Numbered from the stretch's first letter, positions 12,130-24,578 are shown. The stretch is 64,000 nucleotides of DNA from Bugula neritina (GCA_964035545.1 OZ037768.1:2283501-2347500); one strand, 5' to 3'. The notes: generated by a model from the sequence alone, not told the origin. A program made the numbers and translations.

Positions 12130-15100
12130 TTAATGCATTATTTTTTCCTTCAAACCTATATCTACTAATCTATTCACCCTACGAAATTGCATTATGAATA
12201 CCCTGAAGTGTTTAAACTGAAGCGAGAAAGCTGATGGGCTACTATACATGTAATTAATGATCTTACATATGACTATAGTTAACTGATGACAACATGTGAT
12301 GTCCTGATGGTAAAAGGTAAACAAGTAACCTGCTGAAAGAAGAGCTCTCCTAGACCACCTCTCTTCTCCAGAGGCGCTGTCAGTACCAAAGTATTTAATA
12401 TACACTATGGTTCCCACTGGTAGACCTGCGGCTTCCGAATGACTTATCTGATCAACACAATCAACAGTTTAATACAATCAACAGTTAAAAATCAACATGA
12501 TAATCAACAGATTAGTACAATTAACAGCATGATCAGTTAACGATTCCACAGAAAGTTGAAAAAATCTCAAATTAAACTGAAAACTGAGTAGTTATTTTTA
12601 TAGTTTATATTTTAAATCAATAAAAGAAACAATAAAATATAAAGACAGCAGCTCATGGAATAAACCAACAGACTATAGAGACATGAAAACTTAGAATTAA
12701 ATTACCCTAAGAAATGTTCAGAACTTAGAACAAAGACAAGGGTATATAAAATGAAATAGCATATGCAGTGAAATGGTCTAGAGATTACATTAACAGTTCT
12801 CCATGTGGAGATAATCACCTTTTTTATATCCAGCTGAGAGTTTCTAACAAACACTGGATCCATTTGCTGGTGTATTTCAACGTATGCACCACTTGGTTGT
12901 AACTCCACAATCTTGCCTTTATATGTGTTCCCGAATTCAAACTGTACTGGACTCTAAATAACAACCCAACTCTTATTTCTCATCAGTAGATAATTCAGAA
13001 ATAAACTTTATGAAAATGTGAAACTATAGCAGACGTTACTATGAAACTATAGCATGTATTACTATAAAACTATAGCATGTGTTACTATAAAACTATAGCA
13101 TGTGTTACTATAAAACTATAGCACATGTTACCCCAATCTCTTGCAGCTCTTCTATCATTGATTTAGCACTGTTCAGATCTTGGAGGTTGGAAGCAAATAT
13201 GCCAAAAGACTGGTCATCATTCACTGAGATGGTGACACCGGTGATAGCTTCTATATGTCGCATGTTGGCCTTGACCTTACCCCTGTACTTCAGTGGCAGG
13301 CTGATAGACTCTATGGAGCACAAGATGAAGAGATTGATTGAAACAGGATGCATATAGCTTAATGTCTAGAGTCTAGACTATAGAGCAGTGCAGTACATGA
13401 ATTATTAAAATTAATCATAAAATATAGAGCATTAAATGAATTATGAAGAGTGTAAATCAACAGGAAAGTCGGATAGTAGAAATGCTATGATTAGCTGGTA
13501 GCGCACCAACCTGTGCAAGGCCAGTTGTCTTTCCTATCCCGAGGCTGAGGTATACATTCCTCCATCTTACTTAGTATATGATTAAGAGGCTCTGGTAAAG
13601 ACAACAAATCAATGAACAACTCGATAGAATGTCGTCTCATTAATAGAAAGCTGAACAATTGAGTGCATAAACTGCAACATGGTATTTTCACACATAAAGT
13701 TATACTTTAGTTGTGCGACAAGCTGCATTTAGATGGTCTGAATGTGATGTATACAACAATGAGATAAACCATCCATTAGAATGAAGCTGAATTACAAAAA
13801 TTAAATAATTTAATTCCTTTACCTTGTGAAGCTTTCGTCATTTCTGTGATTATGTCAATTGAAACACCTTGCAGCTTGAAATCTGCCTACAGCACAAGGT
13901 TGCACAATTTACCTCCAAGCATAGAAAGAGAAGTACTGTTAGAGCAAATAGCCAAAATAGTTACATAAACATGTCACTACAGACCAGTTGTAAGGCAGAA
14001 AATAGCGACACAGAATGGTCAGATATCTCTGGCCATTCATGAATACAAATAGTATGTTAAGCACCAAGACAGAAGTACCTCCATACCTGCAGAGCAGTGA
14101 ATCCATGACTAGTTCCTGCTATCTTGAAGTCACTATCACCAGCGTAATCCTCTAAGCCCTGAACATAGACACATGGTAGCACAACTCCACAAACACATAT
14201 AAACTTGAAATATTTGCAGAAAGCCTATGGCTTACTACCATAAACTAAGTTCTACATATCAGATGGCAAGTCAGTTCCCCAATTTTTTAGTGACCTATAA
14301 AAAAGGTCGCAACTTTTCAGGCGATCAACTAAGTTCACTTTATCACCAGCTCTACTTGTACTTTATTAGTACTAAAATATGTTAGATGTTAGAGTATGAT
14401 GATCGACTTATAGGCATAACACAAGGAAATGGTGAAGTCATACTACATTAAATAGAAACAACACTGTGATTGGCTCACTAACCAGTATATCGGTGAGTAT
14501 GCAGTGTTTCTCTATCTTTCTATTGTTTGTTTTGGTTATCAGCCCCATGGCTACCCCGGCAGCGGGTCTCTTTATCGGCACTCCGGCATCCAGGAGAGCC
14601 AGGCTGCCGGCACAGACAGACGCCATGGATGAGGAGCCTGCAAATATTACATGAGTATAGTCAGTATAATACATGTGTATAGTCAGTATATTACATGTGT
14701 ATAGTCAGTATATTACATGTGTATAGTCAGTATAATACATGTGTATAGTCAGTATAATACATGTGTATAGTCAGTGTAATACATGTGTATAGTCAGTGTA
14801 ATACATGTATATAGTCAGTATAATACATGTGTATAGTCAGTATAATACATGTGTATAGTCAGTATAATACATGTGTATAGTCAGTATAATACATGTGTAT
14901 AGTCAGTGTAATACATGTGTATAGTCAGTGTAATACATGTATATAGTCAGTATAATACATGTGTATAGTCAGTATAATACATGTGTATAGTCAGTATAAT
15001 ACATGTGTATAGTCAGTATAATACATGTGTATAGTCAGTGTAATACATGTGTATAGTCAGTGTAATACATGTGTATAGTCAGTGTAATACATGTATATAG

Positions 15101-18100
15101 TCAGTATAATACATGTGTATAGTCAGTATAATACATGTATGGTTATCAAGGCATAAAAAAACTAGCAGTTGTTATTCCATGTCAGGAGTGTAAAGTTGCC
15201 ATGCCGTATGTCAGGGGAGTAGTCAAGTGGGGGGGGGGGGGACATACCATTAGACTCAAGTACCTCAGCTGATACCCGTATGGTGAAAGGAAACTCTTTC
15301 GGTACGACTGCCTTCAACCCCTTTTCAGCCAAAGCACCTGTTGGGACAGAAGATGGAGGATTCAAACAGCTACCATCAATAGTGAGGAAGATAAAAGAGC
15401 ACCTGCTGAGATGAACATACACAGCAGGTGCTCTGGTTGAACGCAGACAGTCATGTGACATGAGGTAAGAGGTAAATAAGACAGGGCAACGTACCGTGAC
15501 CAATCTCTCTTCTCTTAGCAGCTCCACCTTTCACCTCCAGATCTCCTGAAGCAAATTGGGGGAACTGTTGAAACCAGAAACTCTCATTAAAAATCAACTC
15601 CACAACAATAACTAGTTTATATTCAAATTTATTTAAAAATAAATGACACAATATCTACATACCTGGTAATGAAGCATAAAATTCTTCTCAGACCTTCCCC
15701 TGTATATAGAAATGCATTTCGTAAACACAGACAACGCGGTGATAGAATATGCAAAGAAAATATCACTGTGATTAAAAACTACAGCAAACACTCAAAGGAC
15801 TACCGTGCACACTGACACAACTACAGTACACACTGACACAACTACAGCACACACTGACACAACTACAGTACACACTCACACAACTACAGTACACACTGAC
15901 ACAACTACAGTACACACTCACACAACTACAGTACACACTGACACAACTACAGTACACACTCACACAACTACAGTACACACTGCCACAACTACAGTACACA
16001 CTGACACAACTACAGTACACACTGACACAACTACAGTACACACTGACACAACTACAGTACACACTGACACAACTACAGTACACACTCACACAACTACAGT
16101 ACACACTGACACAACTACAGTACACACTGACACAACTACAGTGAACACACTCACACAAGTATCTCAGTGGCAGGGTCGGCCTTCGACATCGCCTCCAGGC
16201 TGTCTAGCGTCACCGATGCCATGACCTGTGTTTGACCTCTCTGGAAAAGGGAAGAGCCATGAAGAGGTTTGAGAACATCGACCTCGCAGCTGATTGGACG
16301 AACTCTATCCAGTGGCCTGCCATCTGGTCTGCAAGAAGAATGATAGATCCAATTAGATTTTACTTTTACTCTCACAAATTTTTTTTACATTCAACTCAAT
16401 AAAGGCTTTCTAAATGCCATGAATGGTGGTTTTAGTTTGAAAAATAAATTTTTGCTACGATTTTCAGGCTTTTGTAGTCTTTTGGTAGATTCACAGGAGT
16501 TGTTTGTCAAGGAGCTACAAAGGCAATAGTCAATAGCCATGCCAGTCGAATGGCAATAAATCAAATGAGGGGGAGAGTAGGCGCCCGGTTAGGAAAGTGA
16601 CAATATTCACAGACATTATTGTACTGATGTGTACATAGCAAGCACCTGACTTACCTGATATGTTGATCAAGTATCACATCCCTCATGACATCTTTCGACA
16701 GGTTGCTGAAGGCTGTAGAGATGACACCTGGCGACACATTGGAAAGGTTTTCATTGGATTCGGCTGCAGTCAAAGCGTGTCGCAGTATAGCCTGGAGAGC
16801 GTTATCTCTAGAGTACTTGTCATGGGTGGTCGTACTGAACACCCGCAATATGAAAGTCCTATAATTTCTGCAGATACACAAAATTCTGGTCAAGCCGGTT
16901 ATAGGAAACCAGAAATAGCTCTTATTTAATTATTGAATGCATTTCACAAGCAAATCACAGATGGCAGTCTAAATACACATTTTAATTCTTGTATCCTTCC
17001 ACAGAAACTTTTCAACACCATGTGATATGATGACATCATTATACAAATTCAACATCAGCGAATAATGCAGCTTCTTTTTTCTTGCTCATCTTCGAATAGC
17101 AAGCACTCGTTGATTAATCTTATTTCAACATGCAATTGTAACTTAACATCTCCATCTTCAGAGGGATGGCTATGAAGGTGAAACCTGCATAGAAGTTCTG
17201 TACCACACAGACTTGATAGTGTAGAAAGAATGAGCAAAGTGCAGTCATTTCAACACCAATACCAGAGCTCCAACAAAACACTATATTTTCATAGAAAATT
17301 GTTTATAGTTTCTTAGACACTCCAGGTAAAGATTCTGATTTCACTTACTTCATCAGCCAGTCATTAACAAGAGACGAGAGAGAAGTGGGAGTGGTTAGGC
17401 TCTCGTCTGGCAACTTATTAGGTCTGTGTTTAGCCACAATGCTAGAAATAACCGAAGGGATGAGGCTGGCCTGCCTGGCCCCGAATGCCATTGCCTCCAG
17501 CAAGTTAGCCATAGATAACTCCTGGGCAGAGCCGTCCAGCATCACTACAACACAATCACACACTCGGCATATCCCAGAGCAGCATGACAGCAGGCCAGTT
17601 TGGTAGGCATAGCTTAATTGTCCACGAAAATATATTTAAACTAACAAATAAAATAAAATCTTTATTTTATTTATCTCTTTAAATGAATAGAATCAGTCAA
17701 TTATAAAAATAATGTCACAAAAACGCTTTAAATATGCACAAGCAGTTGATTGCTGTGAAGAGTTGCTACAGTGTGTACGAGCGTGTGTGTGTGTATTGTG
17801 TGTGGTGTGCACATTGGCCTCAGCTAAAATACAGTCTCCAAGGGTTCACAACCTCTATACAGTCCTTAGGTTGAAGATTACAAATGTCAAGTTTAAATTA
17901 AATGCCAGAAAGAAGTGTTGTACACCACAAATAAGAGGTTAGATCAATGACAGCAAGAACAAAGTTTGATAAGATTGTCAACTCTGACACTTTAGAAGAA
18001 AACCTGAAGACCTACCTATATCCGTGTTGGCTAGGGCAGCCACCACCAGGTCCAGCTGACTCTTGGACATCACATCTCGGGAAGGATTGAGCACAGGCAT

Positions 18101-19983
18101 ATTGTCTATCCAGCCAACCCGGACTGCACCAACTGGATTGTGCCATGGAATGTTGGACATGGCCAACGCTGCCGATGCTGCGAGAGACAAAAGTCAGCCA
18201 CTACTGATACTTCACCCAAACATTACATATACAGGTCTATAACATTTTCCTTTCTTGTTGGCCTGGTTTGTTTTTACACAACTAAGTTAGTACATAGTTC
18301 AGAAAAGTCTTCTGCCACCTTTTATGCCATTGGCGAGGTAGAAATGGCAGCGATTCACCGAATATACATGCTGCATGTAAATCAGAAAGATAGACTATGT
18401 ATGATACCTGCATTGATGGCCAGCACGTCTGGCTGATTGTGGCGATCAAATGCTTGGAGCTGACATGAGATTTGAGTGTCATAATTGTACCCGCCCGGAA
18501 ACAACGGACGGAGGGAACGGTCTACAATAAACATAATAAACTTACAAACCTGTTTATGAACACATGTAGGGAGAGCGAATTGATAGACACTGTTCAAAGC
18601 AGTTTATACCTATAATCCGAGATGTTAGTATCTCACTCTGTGATTGAGCCAAATCTCTGCGTAGAAAATTGGTAGGTATTCTTCCCGTGGCAGCTGCTTT
18701 CTGTCTATAGTCAACCTGCCAACATCAACAGACTATTAGGTTTACTGTGCACCCACTAAGGGAACACAACTGCTAACATCAACAGACTATTAGGTTTACT
18801 GTACACCCACTAAGGGAACACAACTGATGGATGTAGTGATCTGACACTTACTGTGAGAGGCAGGAAGGATTCTTCAGTAGGAGAAGAGCTAGTAACAACT
18901 GTAGCCAGGACAGATGTGTCGCCGCACTGAAATTATTCGATAATAGAATCGTTCACAAGCAACTCAAGAGCTACACTGTGGAAATTAAATCTAAAGCCAC
19001 CACTATGTGCAGCACTGAGCTAATTGACCGCTTGCTCATGCTGAATTAGAGTGTTGAAATCTCTTAATAATGAAAAAATAGTAATTAAATAATGAAAACC
19101 TATCATACTCGGACAATATAAAAAATATAGTAAACTTTGGCAAATGCAGCTAAAAATAAAAATGTAAGGTTCAGTTGTTGCGCTTATTAGCAAATACAGA
19201 ATGAGAACTATAAACATGAATATAAATTTCATCACATAAAATAGAAACAGGAATAGTGAGAATAGAAAATATGGTTATAAACTTAATTAATTTTCACTGA
19301 CTGTAATTTTTCAAAGATTCTCAAAAACTAACCTTTTGTAAGCCAAATAAAAAAATCCAATTACCTTTATTGATGCACTGCCATTTGCTAGTTTAGCCAG
19401 TTTTCCTACAGTAATTTCACCTTGACTAAAACAAGAACACACTAAGTGTAAGTGTAACTACTAACTGCTACTAGTAGTAGTACTACTATTAGTACTAGTA
19501 GGACTCAGACAACTTCAAAAAATATAATTATTAAAAATCAGAATTACTATTAGTTTTACTATTAGTATTAGTATTATATTTACTATTAATGCTATTAGTA
19601 TTACTAATATTATTAGTAATAGCATTAATTATTTACTATAATTATGATATTCATATTCACTTATAGTTATTGATTATCAAATATTATCGACATCAGTTAT
19701 GATGATAATGAATCGTCATCGTCATAATCATGATCATCCCACATTCACAGTGACGGTCACTTCAAGTTCATGATGATCATGATGATCAATTTCAAATTAA
19801 CAATAAGTATAACTGCGTTATGGTTACAAAATTCAAAACTTACCCTAAAGGTAAGGCATAAGTACTTGGATTACCATAGCTCCAACCACTTTTATGTCGT
19901 TTGAGAAGATACGCAGAAAAATTTGGCCTTAAACATCTCTTTAGACAATTATTGCAAACCCACTCTCGTCCCACCGAGCCCAT
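12130..19983 (-). CDS. PNPT1: Mitochondrial polyribonucleotide nucleotidyltransferase 1 (PNPase)
   Basis: Nineteen coding exons on the minus strand: 19844-19983, 19365-19425, 18852-18926, 18610-18715, 18408-18521, 18016-18177, 17349-17544, 16655-16867, 16155-16328, 15663-15699, 15495-15564, 15248-15337, 14483-14637, 14087-14158, 13823-13886, 13511-13591, 13132-13310, 12819-12953 and 12130-12447. All phases agree (813 residues; human 783). Order: basic leader (likely mitochondrial import), first RNase PH core ([37 protein letters not shown]), helical domain, second core ([52 protein letters not shown], and the catalytic-Asp segment [10 protein letters not shown]), KH, then S1. The enzyme degrades RNA 3' to 5' with phosphate and acts in mitochondrial RNA turnover. 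Start chosen at 19983 (Arg-rich leader); in-frame Met codons at 20085 and nearby are alternatives. The KH loop is altered. The last exon may instead end at 12330 and splice onward, so the tail after WSRRALLSA is uncertain. Confidence 0.93.
13022..13128 (-). repeat. 23 bp tandem repeat abutting the donor of the PNPT1 KH exon
   Basis: About four copies of ACTATAGCATGTGTTACTATAAA (plus-strand sense, 23 bases). Read in the PNPT1 direction, the array starts in the first bases of the intron after the exon ending at 13132. The donor GTAACATGTGC resembles the GTAACACATGC in each unit. Confidence 0.85.
14640..15138 (-). repeat. 22 bp minisatellite in a PNPT1 intron
   Basis: About 22 copies of a 22-base unit (plus strand TACATGTGTATAGTCAGTAT plus AA), with small variants (GTATAT, AGTGTA). 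The array reaches to within a few bases of the acceptor of the exon starting at 14637. Confidence 0.93.
15803..16154 (-). repeat. 21 bp minisatellite starting at the PNPT1 exon 9 donor
   Basis: About 16-17 copies of a 21-base unit (plus strand ACTGACACAACTACAGTACAC), with C/G variants at one position. In the gene's direction it begins directly at the donor GTGAGTGTGT. The unit's GTGTCAGTGTGT is close to the donor sequence. Because the unit is a multiple of three, several frames stay open, giving false ORFs of CSCVSVY and HTDTTTV repeats. Confidence 0.93.
18716..18828 (-). repeat. Two-copy 54 bp direct repeat beside the PNPT1 exon 4 acceptor
   Basis: A unit containing CAACAGACTATTAGGTTTAC is present twice, at 18721 and 18775, with one or two differences, immediately upstream (in gene sense) of the acceptor of exon 18610-18715. 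Confidence 0.85.
19450..19780. repeat. Degenerate ATTAGT and GATGATCATGATGATC simple sequence
   Basis: ACTATTAGTAT-type units, then palindromic TGATCATGATGATCA units, in the first PNPT1 intron. Confidence 0.6.
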
Positions 19984-21237
19984 GCCTGCTGTAGGAAACA
20001 AAGTGTGCATGATCATTAATTTCGACGCTCGTTCAAATTCACAAGTACGTAATAATAACAGCTTGAGCTCTGCACACAAACTCATGGAATATTATAACAA
20101 ACACGATAAGCTGTATGATACTCAAGACTTCTGTCGTTGAGTTTCTTGTCCAACTATAAATTCTCCAAGTCGCAACCGTAAACTAACGCTAAAACTAAAA
20201 GATAGTGGCAACTAAGTTAATTTTGTTTCAATAATAATTAGGAGTTGTTACTAAGTAAAAATAAACATAACATTTAATTGGTTTTAGTTAATATAGTTCA
20301 TTTAGATTGTATATTTTTTGTATCAACAGAGCTAGGGCGAAAACGACGTCACTATGCTTATGAAAACGATTATCATTATCATTATGATTATGATTATGAC
20401 TATCAAAATAATTATGATTATCACTTTATGGCCATCTTTATGATACCAATATCAAATTTAATATGATTTACAGATTTAGATTATGATAATGATAATCAAA
20501 ATCATGATGATAATCATTATCATAATGATAATGATAATCAAAATCATGATGATAATCATTATCATAATGATAATGATAATCAAAATCATGATGATAATCA
20601 TTATCATAATGATAATGATTATGATAACTCGTTATGATAATATTGCTCATAATATTAATGATAATCTAAATTACTATTACTATTAGGGTACCTCAAAATT
20701 TGGAAATCCTTTAGACTAAAAGAGCTTCAGATTTTGAGGTAGGCTGCAATAGTTTTTGAGAATTGCAGCATGGTCAAGTCATTTAAAAATTTTAATTTTT
20801 CTCAGTTTAGTCAAGAAACTAGAAAACAAGCCAGTGTGATGGTTTTAGCTAATAAATTTTAGTCAAGGATATTTAAGTAGTTACCTTGGCTGTGCCTATA
20901 CTTATATCTAAATATAAAAGTATTTTATGCCTTTTGATTTAGACTATGTCGAATTGCATTACTATTTCTATTATTCAATTATTTACATTTATATAGTTAA
21001 TTGTATTTAGTAAACTAATATTTCAAGTATACTTACTTAGTCGCTTGCTATTGCAGTGTCCAATACTACTGTGTATATTAATGTTAACCAATGTATTTAC
21101 AAAGTATTACTGTGAGTATCACTAAGTGTCAGTATGAGTAGGTTTTTGTTGTGATATGGCCTAATTTAAAATTTTAAATGCTTTTATTTCTTTTTGTCAT
21201 ATTTTTGTTTCAGGGTGATAGTTTGACTGTTATAGCT
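19984..21237. promoter_or_regulatory. Divergent spacer between PNPT1 and IFT43
   Basis: About 1.25 kb between two genes transcribed away from each other, so it should hold both promoters and 5' UTRs. No clear core promoter motif is visible. A TTTTTGTTTCAG at 21202-21213 just before the IFT43 start looks like an acceptor, so the IFT43 5' UTR may be spliced. The middle is GATAAT-type repeat. Confidence 0.45.
20368..20670. repeat. GATAAT/ATTATC palindromic array with a 42 bp repeat
   Basis: GATAATCAAAATCATGATGA recurs at 20491, 20533 and 20575 (exact 42-base period), each copy followed by ATTATCAT. Each unit is largely self-complementary, so either strand can form serial hairpins. Flanks are diverged ATTATGATTATG repeats. 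Confidence 0.85.
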
Positions 21238-24200
21238 ATGGATGATATTGATTTTGATGTTTCTTCTAAGAAAAAGGTAAGACAGATTTTATATTTTGAT
21301 AGTTTGTGCTCAGCTATGGCAATGCTAGAAATGTTTTTCAGCAGCACTTGCCCTGTTGTTATATTTAAGTTGTCTGCAAAATTTTTTGGACAAATTTACC
21401 TGCTTCTCACAATTTTTCACTTTCAGGTCGACTTGTAGCAAGCAAAGTTTATTAATATCCAATCAAAGTTATTTTTTTAGAAATAACTCTTTGCATGTGC
21501 AATGATAAAATATTTTTAATTTAAAAGAATGCATATTATATGCAAAACCATTATCATGCTGAAGAAACACACAAACGCACATATACACAACTTTAGTACT
21601 TGTTTTTTTTCTAAACCAATATATTTGATTTATATAATATTTTCCATGTTTCAGCCAAATATTTGAAACTGCTAATTGGACAATTTTTATCAGTAGTTTT
21701 CTTCAAAATTTAAAAGGAAATTATATATAAGTGTGTGCGAAAATGCTCGAGTTTCTTAGACGTATTTATGGCTTTAATAGCATATTTTTTCAAGCATTTG
21801 TAAACTGAATTAACTTCTTGCTACTTATCAGTAGCTTGTTTCTGATTTTTGTTCAACTTGTAGACTTCTGCGAGAAAAGGTAGAAGAGCAAAGGCTGAGG
21901 AGTTGGCAGAAGGCAATGAAGGGGAGCCTGAGGGCATGTTTACCACTCAAAGAGAGGCTAATGTTAGTAACTGCAATGATCTCTAGTCAATATCTATTCT
22001 CAGAGTTCACGCCTAGGAGGGTTGCAAATTTTATCATTTATATTTTTTTATATTGTTTATTATGTTTATATTATATCGTTTTTTATTTTACTTTATTTAA
22101 TGTGAAATAGGTTATAAATATTTGTAGGTTCAAGCTCTTTTCTTAGCAAAGCATATTGGCTCAATTTAACATCATACAATTGAACATTAGTTCTAATGAT
22201 CTCGCTAGTTATTTATTATTGAGAATTTATTATAGCTGAGCAAGTAGCCCGGTAGTCAAATGATGTGTCAAATTCAAACTCTATTATAGTTTTAAGCTTT
22301 GCTGACTTTTCGTTAGAAGTAGCAATCAAATTTGATATTTCCATTCCTTTGTTTCATCTGGTGGACAAGCACACCTTATTTCTAAGTCTTTATATCAGTT
22401 GTGTTTGTATTTACTAAATGAATCTTGAACAAACCGGAATGTGCCTTAAACTAGCTGGTAGTTTATATGCTGGTTCTATTACAGTCATCTAAACCAGCTC
22501 GCAGAGTGGGTGGTTGGGGTAATGAGGAGAATGATGATGGTGATATGAGAAGCAAAGGAAGGAGTGCTCGGAGAAGGGGTGACGCTGTGGAGGAAACTAT
22601 AGAGTAAGTGTATATTCTACCTAAACTTGTCTAAACTGTTGCTGTTATGCTGATTTTCATAGTATCTAAGTGTATATTTCACTTTTACTTGTTTACGCTA
22701 TCGCTGTTGGAAGTGGTACTCCTATGCGGGCTTTTAGTATCTGTCAATATTGGCTCTAAAAAAAATTTTTTCATTGCTGGAAGATTTACAATTATCTATT
22801 CAATGTATCTAAATGAAAGCAGCTAGAATGATTACACTTTTTAATGCCATACTTACATTACAGTTTTACTTTGCCTTTTGGCACTAAGATTAAGTTTCCT
22901 AAGTCACTATTGTGATGGGAAAACTCCAAAACTATTTGGTAACCTAATTTCTGTGATTTTTTTCAGCACACAGTTTAGTAAGTTTGAAGATGATGACAAT
23001 GGATCTGACACAGGTGAGCTCTCTATTGACCTTTGACCTCTACATCTGTTATCTGCTAGTCATGTGAGATGTCAAGGTTGAACCAACACAGACCTTAGAA
23101 TTATGCAAACTTTTGAAAGTTGTACAAATTTTAAACCATAAAAGTTCAGTTATATATACTTTTAAAGTATAAAACTGAGTACATTTACTGCTTTATTTTA
23201 AATTTTATCTGAGTTGATAATTTAGATATTCAAGTCTCGCTTCAAGTTGTGTGATAGTAAAGCTTGAAAATAAATCTCTGGTGTTTATATGATAGGAATT
23301 TTTATACCAATTTAATTACTTTGTTTTAATAACATCTTGCTTGCTTCAGATATTCCAATGATCCCTGATTTGGAAGACTCTAATGTGGAAGATACCAGCA
23401 ATGATATAGCCATTGCTCCTAGGTACGAGCATTCTTTAATATGGTTATGATCTGACACTTTAATTTTAATCAGGAATTAGCCTTCCTAATAGGACACTTG
23501 TGGTACACAGGCTATAATAACTGTAGTGACCACAGGCCAATATTTCAACAGACTAAGTTAATTTCAATTTATAGAAAAATTAAATTTGTGGATATAATAG
23601 TTCAATAGTGTAATTAGAAGTCAAAAATTATTGCGATATGCTTTAGAGTTTTGTTTGAATATAACTGATTGAGATGCAATACACGTCTGCTTGTAGTGTC
23701 GCAGTGAATAGGGTGACCACCTACAAAGAGCTGGATAGTGATCTACAGAAAGCCTCACAGTTTGCCATGCTGGTAAGATCTAACTCTATTAACTACCTTA
23801 GTATACTCTTTGATGAATCACTTGGCTGTGGTGTGTCTGTTGATGAGTCACTTAGATGTGGTGTGTCTGTTGATGAGTCACTTAGCTGTGGTGTGTCTGT
23901 TGATGAGTCACTTAGCTGTGGTGTGTCTGTTGATGAGTCACTTAGCTGTGGTGTGTCTGTTGATGAGTCACTTAGCTGTGGTGTGTCTGTTGATGAGTCA
24001 CTTAGCTGTGGTGTGTCTGTTGATGAGTCACTCAGCTGTGGTGTGTCTGTTGATGAGTCACTTAGCTGTGGTGTGTTTGTTGATGAGTCACTTAGCTGTG
24101 GCGTGTTTGTTGATGAGTTACCTAGCTGTGGTGTGTTTGTTGTGGTGTTGCAAGTGGTAACAATAGTATAGATTTATATTATAGGAATTAGTTTTTCATA

Positions 24201-24578
24201 TTTATATTATTATTTAGTTTATTCTTGTGTGAAAATTTACTCTTGTAGTTTATATAAATCTTTGTTCTTTTACTTTGGCCCAACTTTTAAAAGGGCTGTT
24301 GCCAATTTATACATCTTTTGTGTCCTGGTTGCCATAGTGACTATAGTTGTCATGTGGTTGCCATGGTTACGTTTCTCACAGCTTTGATGCTATCCTAGGA
24401 TGGTGAGGTAGACCTCAAGTTGCTGATGCGCCATCTGGTGGCTGAAGCAGACGTGTGCGAGGAGGACAAGGTCTGGCACTGGGACCACCTGTTCACTGAA
24501 GTTTCATCTGAGTTACAAGCTGAATGGGATGCAAATGAAGTGGAGAACACAACTCTCAGTGAAACAGTGGCCACTTAG
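21238..24578 (+). CDS. IFT43: Intraflagellar transport protein 43 (IFT-A subunit)
   Basis: Seven coding exons: 21238-21276, 21864-21962, 22485-22603, 22967-23013, 23350-23422, 23697-23772 and 24399-24578. All are in phase and give 210 residues (human about 210). The start ATG opens MDDIDFD, an acidic opening like the family's. The middle is charged and disordered ([23 protein letters not shown]). The conserved C-terminal part reads [38 protein letters not shown] and [17 protein letters not shown], matching human IFT43 ([48 protein letters not shown]). IFT43 belongs to IFT complex A, which drives retrograde transport in cilia. All splice sites are GT-AG. The intron after exon 6 holds an in-frame minisatellite. 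Confidence 0.94.
23812..24141 (+). repeat. 30 bp minisatellite in IFT43 intron 6, open in the exon frame
   Basis: Eleven 30-base units (GATGAGTCACTTAGCTGTGG then TGTGTCTGTT) lie 39 bases after the donor of exon 23697-23772. The exon reading frame stays open through the donor and the whole array to a stop at 24169-24171, encoding a ten-residue repeat [11 protein letters not shown] second frame is open too, as expected for a 30-base unit. Confidence 0.93.

Noticed and set aside
15772-16224. 128 and 139 codon ORFs on opposite strands with CSCVSVY and HTDTTTV repeats
   Set aside because: Both lie over the 21-base PNPT1 intronic minisatellite; a 21-base unit keeps frames open.
17055-17187. Minus-strand open stretch ([17 protein letters not shown]...) with a good acceptor in a PNPT1 intron
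   Set aside because: It would insert residues not present in PNPases and runs into a stop. Exons 7 and 8 join in phase without it and match the family directly. At most a poison exon.
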